This document shows positions 8,946-16,733 of a stretch of DNA of 64,000 nucleotides, one piece after another. The notes below the pieces were generated by a model. That model was given only the letters and a program-made list of their open reading frames with translations, did not search any database and was not told where the DNA came from. The position numbers and the translations under genes were made by a program. Numbering within the stretch: the stretch's first letter is position 1; each line of letters begins with the position of its first letter. This DNA is from Anaerolineae bacterium (GTDB taxonomy: Bacteria; Chloroflexota; Anaerolineae; Anaerolineales; UBA4823). The stretch lies in contig QOQU01000005.1 in NCBI GenBank assembly GCA_003327455.1, positions 335,537 to 399,536 on the forward strand, given 5' to 3'.

Positions 8946-9087
8946 GGCTGTTATTATATCTATACTTGCCTGTTTAGGAAAGCATTCGCTATCTGTAACA
9001 TTTTCATTTGGGTTGAGGTGGCAACTCGAGGCAAGACGGTTAACTATTATCCTACCTTCGAGATGTTAAAAAACGGTGCTGATTTGA

Positions 9088-9116
9088 TTGACAGTCTCAT
9101 CATCCAAAGGTACAAT
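9088..9116 (+). promoter_or_regulatory. Promoter of the small membrane protein gene at 9145
   Basis: TTGACA at 9088-9093 and TACAAT at 9111-9116, 17 bases apart. Transcription should begin near 9123, giving a leader of about 20 bases with GGAGAG before the start codon. Confidence 0.75.
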
Positions 9117-9144
9117 CACAGAAAATTTGAGTTGGAGAGAAATG

Positions 9145-9498
9145 ATGTCCACGAAAAATACATTTCTTGCCATCATCTTATTACAATTTATCCCTGTGCT
9201 TCTTTACCCACCTCGAACACTTCTTAACGGTGTTGGTGTGATTGTGGTTGCCCTATTGTTTTTCGGTTTGCTGGGCTATGGACTGTGGCGACGACGTTTG
9301 TGGGCGTTGACGATGAGCATCTTTGTGCAGGGATTGAATATAATTGTGCGCTTTATGATGTTCTACCCGGCTGCCAAGACGCCCCAAGGCACCTGGAATG
9401 TTGAGTTAATCGTGTTTACTGCAGTTGCGGTTCTTCTCTCGGGTTGGATACTTCTGCGCTTGGATAAACCAGACATCCGTTCACTGATCACAGCCTGA
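9145..9498 (+). CDS. Small four-helix membrane protein, unknown function
   Basis: The 117-residue protein is almost entirely hydrophobic, with about four membrane segments: residues 6-22, 26-46 (GVIVVALLFFGLLGYGL), 52-70 and 88-106. A basic turn, WRRRLW, lies between helices two and three. The ATG at 9145 is chosen because GGAGAG lies 5 bases upstream; a start at 9088 would lie inside the promoter. It has no recognisable family motif and stands alone between the transpeptidase and the convergent liv operon. Confidence 0.6.
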   Translation: MSTKNTFLAIILLQFIPVLLYPPRTLLNGVGVIVVALLFFGLLGYGLWRRRLWALTMSIFVQGLNIIVRFMMFYPAAKTPQGTWNVELIVFTAVAVLLSGWILLRLDKPDIRSLITA

Positions 9499-9507
9499 TC
9501 GAGAAAA

Positions 9508-9534
9508 GGGCTGTTCTTTTTGATAGAACAGCCC
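9508..9534 (-). terminator. Rho-independent terminator of the liv operon
   Basis: A perfect 10-bp stem (GGGCTGTTCT / AGAACAGCCC) with a 7-base loop. Read on the minus strand it is followed by TTTTCTC, 27 bases after the livF stop. It may also stop the convergent small membrane protein transcript. Confidence 0.8.
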
Positions 9535-9560
9535 TGGAATGAAATCAGGAAGACATTCGG

Positions 9561-10271
9561 TTAGTGCGCTCCCAGATAAGCTTTAGCCACCATCGGGTTG
9601 TTGAGTAAGTCCCTCGAATCGCCTTCGAGCACAATTTTCCCTGTCTCAAGCACATAGCCGCGATGGGCAACCGAAAGTGCCATTTGCGCATTTTGCTCAA
9701 CGAGTAAAATGCTCGTTCCCTGGGCATTGATTTCCTGGATGATATTGAAGATTTCCTCAACCAGGATCGGTGAAAGTCCCATCGAAGGCTCATCCAACAA
9801 TAATAATTGGGGACGTGACATCAATGCCCGTCCAATAGCTAACATTTGCTGTTCCCCTCCGGAAAGTGTTCCCCCTAATTGATTTTGCCGTTCTTTGAGG
9901 CGCGGGAAACTGCGAAAAACGCGCTCCAGGTTTTTTTGGATTTCTTGTTTGTCTGTCTGAGTATATGCACCCATCTCAAGGTTTTCCATGACGGTGAGAG
10001 TAGCGAAGATCTTCCGTCCTTCTGGCGATTGGCAAACGCCCATGCGCACGATTTCATCGGCCGGAGTAAAGGTGATATCTTTGCCCTTAAAGATGACTTG
10101 TCCTTGACGTGGACGGAGAATACCCGAGATGGTATTTAGGGTGGTAGATTTTCCTGCCCCGTTTGCGCCGATTAAGGTGACGATTTCTCCTTCGTCAAGG
10201 TGGAAGCTGATTCCTTGCAAAGCATGAATCGCACCGTAATAAACGTTGAGGTCCTTAACTTCCAGTAACAT
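9561..10271 (-). CDS. livF: Branched-chain amino acid ABC importer, ATPase LivF
   Basis: The 236-residue ATPase begins MLLEVKDLNVYYGAIHALQG, the standard LivF start. It has Walker A GANGAGKST near 36, signature LSGGEQQMLAIGRAL near 135 and Walker B LLLLDEPSMGLSP. The GLSP sequence after Walker B is typical of LivF. The ATG at 10271 overlaps the end of livG by 17 bases and has AGGAG 10 bases upstream; longer reading upstream is only livG sequence in another frame. It couples ATP hydrolysis to import through LivH/LivM. Confidence 0.95.
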   Translation of the reverse strand: MLLEVKDLNVYYGAIHALQGISFHLDEGEIVTLIGANGAGKSTTLNTISGILRPRQGQVIFKGKDITFTPADEIVRMGVCQSPEGRKIFATLTVMENLEMGAYTQTDKQEIQKNLERVFRSFPRLKERQNQLGGTLSGGEQQMLAIGRALMSRPQLLLLDEPSMGLSPILVEEIFNIIQEINAQGTSILLVEQNAQMALSVAHRGYVLETGKIVLEGDSRDLLNNPMVAKAYLGAH

Positions 10272-11121
10272 GACTGCGTTTCTCCTGGAGTTTTTGAGAT
10301 AAAGCTGCTGCGCCGCGACCCAGGTACGCTTCGATGACCTTTTCATTATTCTGGATCTCTTCTGGTGTGCCGCGCGCAATCACTTCACCAAAATCCATTA
10401 CTGTAATGCGCTCGCAGATTCCCATGACCACTCGCATCTGGTGTTCGATGAGCAAGATGGTCAACTTAAACCGTTCCCGAATAAAATGGATGAGTTCCAT
10501 GAGGGAGGCAACCTCTTTTGGATTCATTCCGGCTGCTGGTTCATCGAGTAAAAGCAATTCTGGTGAAGCGGCTAAAGCGCGAGCAATTTCCAGGCGACGT
10601 TGCTCGCCGTAGGGCAAGTTTTTCGCGATTTCTCCCTGCCGGGTGTGAAGATTGAAAACACTGAGAAATTCTTGTGCTTTCTCGGTGAGTTCCTTTTCGG
10701 CTTTCTGGTAATGACGGTTGTGGGTGATGGCATCAAACGTGCTGTAGCCTGCATGTGTATGGTAGGCAATCCGCACATTGTCCAGAACAGTCAGCGTAGG
10801 GAACAGGCGAATGTTCTGGAAGGTGCGTGCAATGCCCAGACGGGTGATTTCGTGTGGCTGCAGTCCGATGAGCTGTGTATCTTTGTAGCGAATCGAGCCT
10901 GCTGTAGCGACATAGATCCCGGTAATCAGGTTAAATACCGTCGTCTTCCCAGCCCCATTTGGACCGATCAGACCTACCAGTTCGCCGGGATAGATCGAAA
11001 TATCGAAGTTGTTGACGGCTTTTAAGCCACCGAATTCTTTAGTCAGTCCCTGAATCTCCAACAAGGGTTGGTGATCCGTGCTGTTTTGTTGCGGGTTAGC
11101 AACAGATATCTGCGTTGTCAT
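10255..11121 (-). CDS. livG: Branched-chain amino acid ABC importer, ATPase LivG
   Basis: The 288-residue ATPase has Walker A GPNGAGKTT near 54, the LivG-specific GIARTFQNIRLFPTLTV after the Q-loop, signature LPYGEQRRLEIARAL, and Walker B LLLLDEPAAGMNP. The N-terminal 20 residues (up to DHQPLLEIQGLTKEFGG) are an extension. The ATG lies 4 bases from the livM stop, with GGAG overlapping the livM end, so translation is probably coupled. It pairs with LivF as the second nucleotide-binding subunit. Confidence 0.95.
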   Translation of the reverse strand: MTTQISVANPQQNSTDHQPLLEIQGLTKEFGGLKAVNNFDISIYPGELVGLIGPNGAGKTTVFNLITGIYVATAGSIRYKDTQLIGLQPHEITRLGIARTFQNIRLFPTLTVLDNVRIAYHTHAGYSTFDAITHNRHYQKAEKELTEKAQEFLSVFNLHTRQGEIAKNLPYGEQRRLEIARALAASPELLLLDEPAAGMNPKEVASLMELIHFIRERFKLTILLIEHQMRVVMGICERITVMDFGEVIARGTPEEIQNNEKVIEAYLGRGAAALSQKLQEKRSHVTGS

Positions 11122-11124
11122 CGC

Positions 11125-12402
11125 TTAGTCTCCTTCCGGCGCTTCTTCTACAGCATGTACCAGGGCGATTTGTTCCTGAGTCCGGGGAACATAGGGTTTG
11201 GGTAAGATTTGACGGAGGTAAGGGAATTCAAAGCCACCAAAAAGACCCTGCGGACGGAGAAGCATCATCACTAACAGGAAGAGCGGGTAAACAACAAATC
11301 GCCAGGTTTCAAAGCCTGCCGGGAGTAAGATGCGCAAGAAACCCTCTAGCACCAATGCCCAGGTAAATGCTGCCATAATTGTCCCTGAGACACTTCCTAA
11401 ACCACCAAACACAACGATGATCATTGGATCAAATGATTTAATAAAGTTAAAAGTGTTGGGATGCAAGAAACCGTTTATGTGAGCGTACAAACCACCGGCT
11501 AACCCTGCCAGGAAACTCCCTAAAACGAAGGCGAAGGTCTTTTGTTGGGCAACATCAATGCCCATGGCCTTGGCAGCGATTTCATCTTCTCGCACGGAAA
11601 CAATTGCTCGACCGTAGCTGGAGTGAAGCAAGTTGCGAAGCAGGATGATCACCAGAATGAGGAAAAGGGCAACCCAAAGCCAGGAGGTGGTTTTTGGGAT
11701 TCCAACCATACCGCGGGCACCTTTCATTTCTTCGAAGCCGAGCAACGTATCGGAGTTATCAAGCAAGACTTTAACGATAATGGTGAAGCCAAGGGTGGCT
11801 ATACCGAAGTAATCCGAGCCCAGAGTTAAGACTGGAAGGCCAAACAGATAGCTGACTTCCGCAGCCAAAAAGCCACCCAGCAATACAGCCAGTAGATAAA
11901 CGATTTGCATGGCAAGGCCGGGGGGCAGTGCGCTCAGGGCTTGAGTGACGGGGTTGATCAGCTGGTTGCCGAGTTGTACGCCAAGAAAAGCTGCGATCAG
12001 AACACCAACGATGTAAAGGGCAAACGCTGAGAGAGGGTCTAAGCCGCGCATACGGCTGACCAGTTTTGCAATCAAGAAAAGAGCACCGCCTACCAGCAGG
12101 ACTACCAGCAGCAAGACCATTAACCCTGAAGCATTTTTCATTTGTGCCCAGCGATAGGTTACATCCGCAGCAGCATAAGCGCCGATGGCATAAAACCCCC
12201 ACTGTCCCAGGGAGAACTGGCCGTTAAAACCATAAATCAGATTGAGCCCCAGACTGACAATGGACATGACGGCGCCAATCTTGAGTAAAGTCTCCCAAAA
12301 CGGGCTCAGAATACCCGCACTGACGAGAATCTGGACAAGGATGATTAGACCCAGCAATACAATCCAGAAGCCGAGCGTTTGACGATCGAGTTTCATCATC
12401 AT
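11125..12402 (-). CDS. livM: Branched-chain amino acid ABC importer, permease LivM
   Basis: This is a 425-residue polytopic membrane protein. The LivM core is recognisable from SLGLNLIYGFNGQFSLGQWGF and the LTLGSDYFGIATLGF segment to the ATPase-contacting loop REDEIAAKAMGID (near 272) and GGLYAHINGFLHPNTF. It is longer than the usual 300-350 residues because of an additional pair of helices between about 75 and 175. Three consecutive ATGs (12402, 12399, 12396) follow AGGAGGAGAG, and the exact start is open. The C-terminus ends in an acidic tail (HAVEEAPEGD). Confidence 0.93.
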   Translation of the reverse strand: MMMKLDRQTLGFWIVLLGLIILVQILVSAGILSPFWETLLKIGAVMSIVSLGLNLIYGFNGQFSLGQWGFYAIGAYAAADVTYRWAQMKNASGLMVLLLVVLLVGGALFLIAKLVSRMRGLDPLSAFALYIVGVLIAAFLGVQLGNQLINPVTQALSALPPGLAMQIVYLLAVLLGGFLAAEVSYLFGLPVLTLGSDYFGIATLGFTIIVKVLLDNSDTLLGFEEMKGARGMVGIPKTTSWLWVALFLILVIILLRNLLHSSYGRAIVSVREDEIAAKAMGIDVAQQKTFAFVLGSFLAGLAGGLYAHINGFLHPNTFNFIKSFDPMIIVVFGGLGSVSGTIMAAFTWALVLEGFLRILLPAGFETWRFVVYPLFLLVMMLLRPQGLFGGFEFPYLRQILPKPYVPRTQEQIALVHAVEEAPEGD

Positions 12403-12411
12403 CTCTCCTCC

Positions 12412-13521
12412 TTAGGCCTTCTCGCGCTCGGGTTCGCCGAAGATGCCCGTTGGGCGGATTAAGAGAACCAATATCAAAATTGTAAATGCCACAGCATCAC
12501 GCATGGGGGTTGAGATATATCCCGCTGAAATAACTTCAGCCTGTCCCATGATCAGGGCACCGACAAAGGCACCTGGAATGCTACCGATACCACCCAGAAC
12601 CGCAGCTACGAAGGCTTTCAAACCCGGAATGATTCCCATCCAGAAAACGACCTGCGGATAGGCGGTTGCATAGAGAACTCCGGCTGCGCCAGCCAGAGAG
12701 GCACCAATGGCAAAGGTTGTTGAGATGACACCATCTACGTTAATCCCCATCAAGCGGGAGGTGGGCTTATCATACGCAGTAGCCCGCATGGCTTTCCCGA
12801 TTTTGGTGCGGCGCACAATGTAATTTAATCCGATTAAAAGGAGGATTGAAACCAGAATAATGATAATCAGAACATTGGAAAAAATTACACTGCCTGGTGG
12901 AGCTTCAGCGCCGGGCTCTAAGCGATGAATCCCACCCTGGATATACCAGGTAACAATCTCAAAAGGCCGCTTATAGGTAATGAAATTGGGCGTAAAAACG
13001 AACGGCAGGGCACCGAAATATTCCAGAAAAAACGATACACCGATAGCTGTAATTAAGGCAGAGATTCTAGGGGCGTCGCGCAGGGGTTTATAGGCGATTC
13101 TCTCGATGGTCATGGCTAAAATGGCGCAAGAGACCATGGAGAGGATAATGACTGAGATTGTTCCGATGATAATCCCGATGATGGGGGGTAAAGTCGGAAT
13201 CGCCCGAACAGGCCACAAGTGGAGTTGAAATAGGGCTACCGAGAAATAGCTGACGAAGGCGCCAAACATAAAGACATCACCATGGGCAAAATTGATCAGG
13301 CGGACAATCCCATATACCATGGTGTAACCAAGAGCGATCAGGGCGTAAACAAACCCTAATTGAATGCCATTGATAATCTGTTGAAAAAACAAAGAGGGAC
13401 TTTGGATCGCTTTACCCCCAACCCACCAGATAACTGCTAATGCTAAAAGTGCTAAGAATCCTTTTCCAATCCACTTGCCCTTAATGATGCGCTGAATTAA
13501 GGTCATCTGTTCATCATTCAT
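12412..13521 (-). CDS. livH: Branched-chain amino acid ABC importer, permease LivH
   Basis: The 369-residue polytopic permease has the LivH core: GIQLGFVYALIALGYTMVYG, RLINFAHGDVFMFGAF and the coupling loop RATAYDKPTSRLMGIN near 245, then GLKAFVAAVLGGIGSIPGAF. ATG 13521 is preferred because AGGAA lies 6 bases before it; a TTG at 13536 is possible. A GC-rich hairpin separates it from the livK gene upstream, and it is followed by livM after 9 bases. Confidence 0.94.
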   Translation of the reverse strand: MNDEQMTLIQRIIKGKWIGKGFLALLALAVIWWVGGKAIQSPSLFFQQIINGIQLGFVYALIALGYTMVYGIVRLINFAHGDVFMFGAFVSYFSVALFQLHLWPVRAIPTLPPIIGIIIGTISVIILSMVSCAILAMTIERIAYKPLRDAPRISALITAIGVSFFLEYFGALPFVFTPNFITYKRPFEIVTWYIQGGIHRLEPGAEAPPGSVIFSNVLIIIILVSILLLIGLNYIVRRTKIGKAMRATAYDKPTSRLMGINVDGVISTTFAIGASLAGAAGVLYATAYPQVVFWMGIIPGLKAFVAAVLGGIGSIPGAFVGALIMGQAEVISAGYISTPMRDAVAFTILILVLLIRPTGIFGEPEREKA

Positions 13522-13544
13522 GTTCCATTCCTGCAAAACAGGAT

Positions 13545-13566
13545 GGGGGGCGAAACCTCGCCCCCC
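13545..13566 (-). terminator. Intercistronic hairpin between livK and livH
   Basis: A 9-bp GC-rich stem (GGGGGGCGA / TCGCCCCCC) with a 4-base loop, 18 bases after the livK stop. There is no immediate U tract, so it is more likely a partial terminator or a 3' stabiliser that leaves livK mRNA in excess over the membrane subunits. Confidence 0.65.
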
Positions 13567-13583
13567 TGTGATGTTAAGTAACT

Positions 13584-14723
13584 TTATGGTGCAACGGTGG
13601 TGACGTATTTGACCTGACCGTCTTTGACCTGAAGGATGACGGCAGACTTGATGGGGTTATGATACTGGTCGAACGTGATGGTTCCCGAAACAGCCTCCCA
13701 TTTGATGCTTGCCATGGCGTCCTTCACTTTGGCGGGATCATCCACGCCGGCGTTTTGGATTGCAGCCAAAAGGAGATTCATGGCATCGTAGGCAAGGGTT
13801 GCTAATGCGTCGGGCACCGAGCCGTATTCAGCCTGATAGTTCTTTACCCATTGTTGCACGATTTCGCGGGTGTCTTGTTCGGAGTAGTGGTTGGTAAAGT
13901 AACCACCATCTGCAGCGGCGCGGTCAAGCTCTGCCGAATCCCAACCATCCCCACCCAGGAATGGAGCAGTAATACCTTTCTCTTTGGCTTGAGCGGTAAC
14001 CAGGTTCACGATGTTGTAATAATCCGGTAGATAGACAACATCCGGTTTGGCTTCCGCTACTTTAGCCAGAATAGCTGAGAAGTCGGTATCCTGGGAGGTG
14101 TAGGTCTCTTTGCCAACAATTTGCCCACCTTTTTCGGTGAAGGCTTGCTCAAAGTTTTCTGCCAGACCGCGGACGTAGTCATTACCCTGATCGAGGATGA
14201 TGAATGCGGTCTTAGCGCCCAGTTCATTGATGGCAAAGGAGGCGCCAACCAAACCCTGGAAGGGATCGATGAAGCACGCGCGGAAGACGTATTGTTTGGT
14301 GCTTCCATCGGCTTTCAAGGTAACATTTGGATTGGTTGATGTGGGGCTGATCTGGACGATACCTTTCTCTTCGGCGATTTCAGAGACCGGGATGGATGCT
14401 TTGGAGCAGACTTCTCCAACGATATATTTTACGCCATCTTGATTAATGACTTTGTTGGCCGCGTTCACGGCAGGGTCGGCTTCGCACTGGCTGTCTTCAA
14501 CAACTGCTTCGACCTGGCGTCCCAAGACACCACCCTTGGCATTCCATTCCTTAATTGCGAGCAAAGCGCCATCGCGAGTCGAAACGCCGAAGGTCGGTAC
14601 TGCGCCGCTCAACGGTGCCAGGATGGCAACTTTGAGTGTGGTTGGCTTGGGTTGTGCGCAGGCACCCAAAGTTAAGCTGAATACAATGAGAATACTAATG
14701 ATGAATAGGAATCTTTTTGACAT
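13584..14723 (-). CDS. livK: Branched-chain amino acid-binding lipoprotein (LivJ/LivK type)
   Basis: The 379-residue solute-binding protein starts with a lipoprotein signal ending LTLGACAQP (lipid Cys near 22). Two periplasmic-binding lobes follow: KVAILAPLSGAVPTFGVST with the ligand-binding start, then GVKYIVGEVCSKASIPVSEI and DFSAILAKVAEAKPDVVYLPD. This is the LivJ/AmiC-like type I fold that binds Leu/Ile/Val or related amino acids. The ATG at 14723 follows GGAGGAG. It is the first gene of livKHMGF and has a long leader with a second, isolated SD-like sequence at 14811-14822. Confidence 0.92.
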   Translation of the reverse strand: MSKRFLFIISILIVFSLTLGACAQPKPTTLKVAILAPLSGAVPTFGVSTRDGALLAIKEWNAKGGVLGRQVEAVVEDSQCEADPAVNAANKVINQDGVKYIVGEVCSKASIPVSEIAEEKGIVQISPTSTNPNVTLKADGSTKQYVFRACFIDPFQGLVGASFAINELGAKTAFIILDQGNDYVRGLAENFEQAFTEKGGQIVGKETYTSQDTDFSAILAKVAEAKPDVVYLPDYYNIVNLVTAQAKEKGITAPFLGGDGWDSAELDRAAADGGYFTNHYSEQDTREIVQQWVKNYQAEYGSVPDALATLAYDAMNLLLAAIQNAGVDDPAKVKDAMASIKWEAVSGTITFDQYHNPIKSAVILQVKDGQVKYVTTVAP

Positions 14724-14810
14724 CTTCAAGCTCCTCCAAGGATAGTTTAGATTTGGTAGAAAAGAAATACGGGTAATCGGGAAAGAATGAAACAATCAAT
14801 CCTGGTCGTT

Positions 14811-14822
14811 TCACCTCCTTTC
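14811..14822 (-). promoter_or_regulatory. Isolated perfect anti-16S (STAB-SD-like) sequence in the livK leader
   Basis: Minus-strand GAAAGGAGGTGA matches the complement of the 16S rRNA 3' end over 12 bases but has no ATG at ribosome-site spacing; livK starts 87 bases further on with its own GGAGGAG. Such sequences near the 5' end of Bacillus cry3A and similar mRNAs bind ribosomes and protect the message. The same role is inferred here. Confidence 0.5.
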
Positions 14823-14896
14823 GGGATTATTCCTGAGTTATCCATGAAGATGGCTCCCAACTCCTAGAATATACGAAAGGGAGTACTTAAGTTGAA

Positions 14897-14925
14897 ATTT
14901 TACCAACAAGTGTCATTTTACACAA
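14897..14925 (-). promoter_or_regulatory. Candidate promoter of the liv operon
   Basis: On the minus strand TTGTGT (14925-14920) and TAAAAT (14902-14897) are 17 bases apart. A second, overlapping candidate is TTCAAC (14896-14891) with TATATT (14873-14868), also 17 apart. Either gives a leader of about 140-170 bases. Confidence 0.5.
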
Positions 14926-14960
14926 GGAAAAATAAATGAGAAAAATTTTGAATATGCCTA

Positions 14961-14989
14961 TTGATTTTTTCGATATTTTATGCTATATT
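14961..14989 (+). promoter_or_regulatory. Extended -10 promoter facing the hairpin at 14996
   Basis: TTGATT at 14961-14966, 17 bases, then TGCTATATT with the -10 box at 14984-14989 and the TG extension. Transcription would start close to 14996, which is the first base of a large hairpin. Confidence 0.6.
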
Positions 14990-14995
14990 AGATGC

Positions 14996-15038
14996 GCAGA
15001 TGTCCGGGTGCCCCCCTCACCCGGGCATCTGCATTTTT
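14996..15038 (+). ncRNA. Promoter-proximal hairpin followed by a U tract (short RNA or attenuator)
   Basis: A 15-bp stem with one G-U pair (GCAGATGTCCGGGTG / CACCCGGGCATCTGC) and a C-rich 7-base loop, followed by ATTTTTAT. It has the form of an intrinsic terminator, but no gene precedes it: the promoter at 14961-14989 fires directly into it. It could produce an RNA of about 40 bases, or act as an attenuator for the dodecin gene 240 bases downstream. Confidence 0.5.
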
Positions 15039-15039
15039 A

Positions 15040-15277
15040 TGGATGGCGAAATTGCCCGCTTTCTGATTACGATTTATAAAATTTTCGGTTAAAATTTGCA
15101 ATAGAAGCGACCATTTGGGACAAGATTAACTTTCCTGTCACTCGACGTGGTAGAGAAAAAAGAGCATTCCAAAGAGGGGCATTCATGCCGTTTCGATGGA
15201 CTCTTAGACCAAAGTGGCAGATTCTTGACCCAAGATGGCCTGAAGCCAACTAATGTTTATAAAGGAGTGAAGTGGAT
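15040..15277 (+). other. Untranslated stretch before dodecin
   Basis: No gene is supported here. A degenerate direct repeat is visible near 15207-15240 (CTTAGACCAAAGTGGC and CTTGACCCAAGATGGC). The last 17 bases contain the dodecin ribosome site AAAGGAG (15261-15267). Confidence 0.4.
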
Positions 15278-15505
15278 ATGTCAAACCCTGTATATAAAAT
15301 GATTGAGATTACCGGGACATCTCCGGTCGGGATCGAAGATGCTGTTCAGAATGCACTTAAACGAGCAGCAAAAACTGTGCGTGAAATGAAGTGGTTAGAA
15401 GTGGTTGAGGTGCGCGGTCGCATCGACGAAGATCATGTTGGTCAATGGCAGGTGACCGTCAAGATCGGTTTTACTGTCCTCGAAGATGAAGAGGAGGATG
15501 ATTAG
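15278..15505 (+). CDS. Dodecin family flavin-binding protein
   Basis: The 75-residue protein matches dodecin over its full length: an N-terminal strand YKMIEITGTSPVGIEDAVQN, one helix to about residue 40, then W-L-E-V-V-E-V-R-G and a final strand VTVKIGFTVLED, ending in an acidic tail. Dodecins form hollow dodecamers that store or buffer FMN/riboflavin or coenzyme A in the cytoplasm. The Trp in KWLEVVEVRG is the residue that stacks on the flavin in characterised members. The ATG at 15278 is preferred over GTG 15272 by ribosome-site spacing (10 against 4 bases). It is followed directly by a strong terminator. Confidence 0.92.
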   Translation: MSNPVYKMIEITGTSPVGIEDAVQNALKRAAKTVREMKWLEVVEVRGRIDEDHVGQWQVTVKIGFTVLEDEEEDD

Positions 15506-15510
15506 AATAA

Positions 15511-15550
15511 AAGTGGGAACACTCCAATGAGAGTGTTTCCACTTTATATT
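15511..15550 (+). terminator. Terminator of the dodecin gene
   Basis: A 14-bp stem with one G-U pair (15511-15524 with 15531-15544; left arm AAGTGGGAACACTC), 6-base loop, then TATATTTT. It lies 5 bases after the stop codon. Confidence 0.9.
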
Positions 15551-15603
15551 TTGGACTGATCAAATTTGGTTTCTAGTTTTATTCTCTGGTTGGGGGAGAG
15601 AGG

Positions 15604-15678
15604 TCGGGGCGCTGGGATTTGAACCCAGGGCCTCTTGCACCCCATGCAAGCGCGCTAGCCGGTCTGCGCCACGCCCCG
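15604..15678 (-). tRNA. tRNA-Pro (anticodon GGG)
   Basis: The minus strand folds into a cloverleaf: acceptor CGGGGCG with CGCCCCG, anticodon stem CTTGC/GCAAG with loop ATGGGGT giving anticodon GGG, and a T loop GTTCAAATC. The first base is C, as usual for bacterial tRNA-Pro. The 3' CCA is not encoded. It lies alone on its strand between dodecin and the M23 peptidase gene. Confidence 0.95.
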
Positions 15679-15726
15679 ATCGCAGTGCGCATTATAGCGC
15701 AGGTAGGCTAATCTGACAAGCGCAAA

Positions 15727-16650
15727 ATGGAAATTCGGATGATCCTTTCGCCAACCAAACGGAGGAGTACAACCCTACAGAGACTTAAACTGTTGATGCA
15801 AGTTCACTGGTGGAACTTGAAACCTTTCCAAAAGGGAATTTCAGGCTGGTTCTTCATCGGTGCACTCACAATTTTTCTGTCAGGTTGTGCTTACCAGACA
15901 GGTGGATTTGCGGTGACCGAGATTTTGACGCCTGAACCAGCTACAGTCCAACCGAGTGCTACCGCTATCGCCCAGAACCAACCCATTCATATAACCCTGC
16001 ATCCAACTCTGACAGCTACTGCTTTGCCCTCCTTACAACCTTCGTCAACCCCGATCCCCCAAAGCGAAATTTGTTCACCACTGGTCTCTGCAAAACGCAG
16101 TGAACTGATTGAAATTGTTTCAGATGGCTTTCACCCACCGCCACCCGGGCAAGATGGACGCCACCAGGGGGTGGATTTTGCTTACTATAGAAAGTTTGGG
16201 CGCGCTTCGATTGCTGGGGATGGCTTTCAGGCTGTCCTGGATGGTAAGGTCGCTGCTTTGATTGTGGATCGTTTTCCATACGGGAATGCGTTGATCATCG
16301 AAACACCTCCTTTGCTTGTACCTTCATGGGTAAGAGAAAATATTCAACTTGCTCAAGGCGAGTCGCTCTATGTTTTATATGCCCATCTGGCTGAGTTCTA
16401 TCCAACCGAGATCGGGGAAACCGTTTCGAGTTGTCAATTGATTGGAGTGGTGGGGAACTCGGGAAATGCCGGTGTTGCCCACCTTCACCTGAAAGTCAGG
16501 ATTGGTGAAGAGGGTCAAATCCTTTCGAGCATGGCGTATTATGTTGCCACTGCTACACCAGAAGAGCGTCAGGCGTACCTGAGGTGGCGGACTTCTGGTG
16601 AATTTCGGGCAATCGATCCCATGACCATTTTCGTAGAAAACGGCGAGTAG
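15727..16650 (+). CDS. M23 family metallopeptidase lipoprotein
   Basis: The 307-residue protein has an N-terminal membrane or lipoprotein signal (FFIGALTIFLSGCAYQ, lipid Cys near 55), a Thr/Pro/Ala-rich linker to about 115, then a LytM/M23 domain. The zinc-binding pattern is visible as HQGVDFA (His then Asp, near 145-150) and HLHLKVR (near 256), with YAHL between. Family members cut peptide cross-links in peptidoglycan outside the membrane; here one cannot tell if it is active or a division regulator. The start is uncertain: ATG codons at 15739 and 15796 would shorten a long, basic N-terminus. Confidence 0.85.
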   Translation: MEIRMILSPTKRRSTTLQRLKLLMQVHWWNLKPFQKGISGWFFIGALTIFLSGCAYQTGGFAVTEILTPEPATVQPSATAIAQNQPIHITLHPTLTATALPSLQPSSTPIPQSEICSPLVSAKRSELIEIVSDGFHPPPPGQDGRHQGVDFAYYRKFGRASIAGDGFQAVLDGKVAALIVDRFPYGNALIIETPPLLVPSWVRENIQLAQGESLYVLYAHLAEFYPTEIGETVSSCQLIGVVGNSGNAGVAHLHLKVRIGEEGQILSSMAYYVATATPEERQAYLRWRTSGEFRAIDPMTIFVENGE

Positions 16651-16673
16651 ATTTTTTCTAATCCGCTCTTAAC

Positions 16674-16702
16674 TTGACAACCCCTATAAAGTTTGCTATG
16701 CT
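16674..16702 (+). promoter_or_regulatory. Promoter of the beta-oxidation operon
   Basis: TTGACA at 16674-16679, 17 bases, then TATGCT at 16697-16702 preceded by TGC (extended -10). The start point would fall near 16709, at the left edge of the TetR operator. Confidence 0.75.
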
Positions 16703-16707
16703 TAAAC

Positions 16708-16723
16708 TACCGAACGGTCGGTA
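16708..16723. promoter_or_regulatory. TetR-family operator overlapping the transcription start
   Basis: TACCGAACGGTCGGTA is an inverted repeat with 6-bp perfect arms (TACCGA/TCGGTA) and a 4-base centre. It lies between the -10 box and the TetR start codon, so the TetR protein of this operon probably represses its own promoter. ACCGA/TCGGT arms are common among TetR regulators of fatty acid breakdown. Confidence 0.75.
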
Positions 16724-16733
16724 GGTTATTCCC

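Noticed and set aside
9088..9144. Longer start (TTG at 9088) for the small membrane protein
   Set aside because: It would put the first codon inside the -35 box of a 17-spaced promoter, while an SD-supported ATG lies at 9145.
15067..15249. Minus-strand open frame of 60 codons between the liv operon and dodecin
   Set aside because: No ribosome site or family match, and it crosses a degenerate direct repeat.
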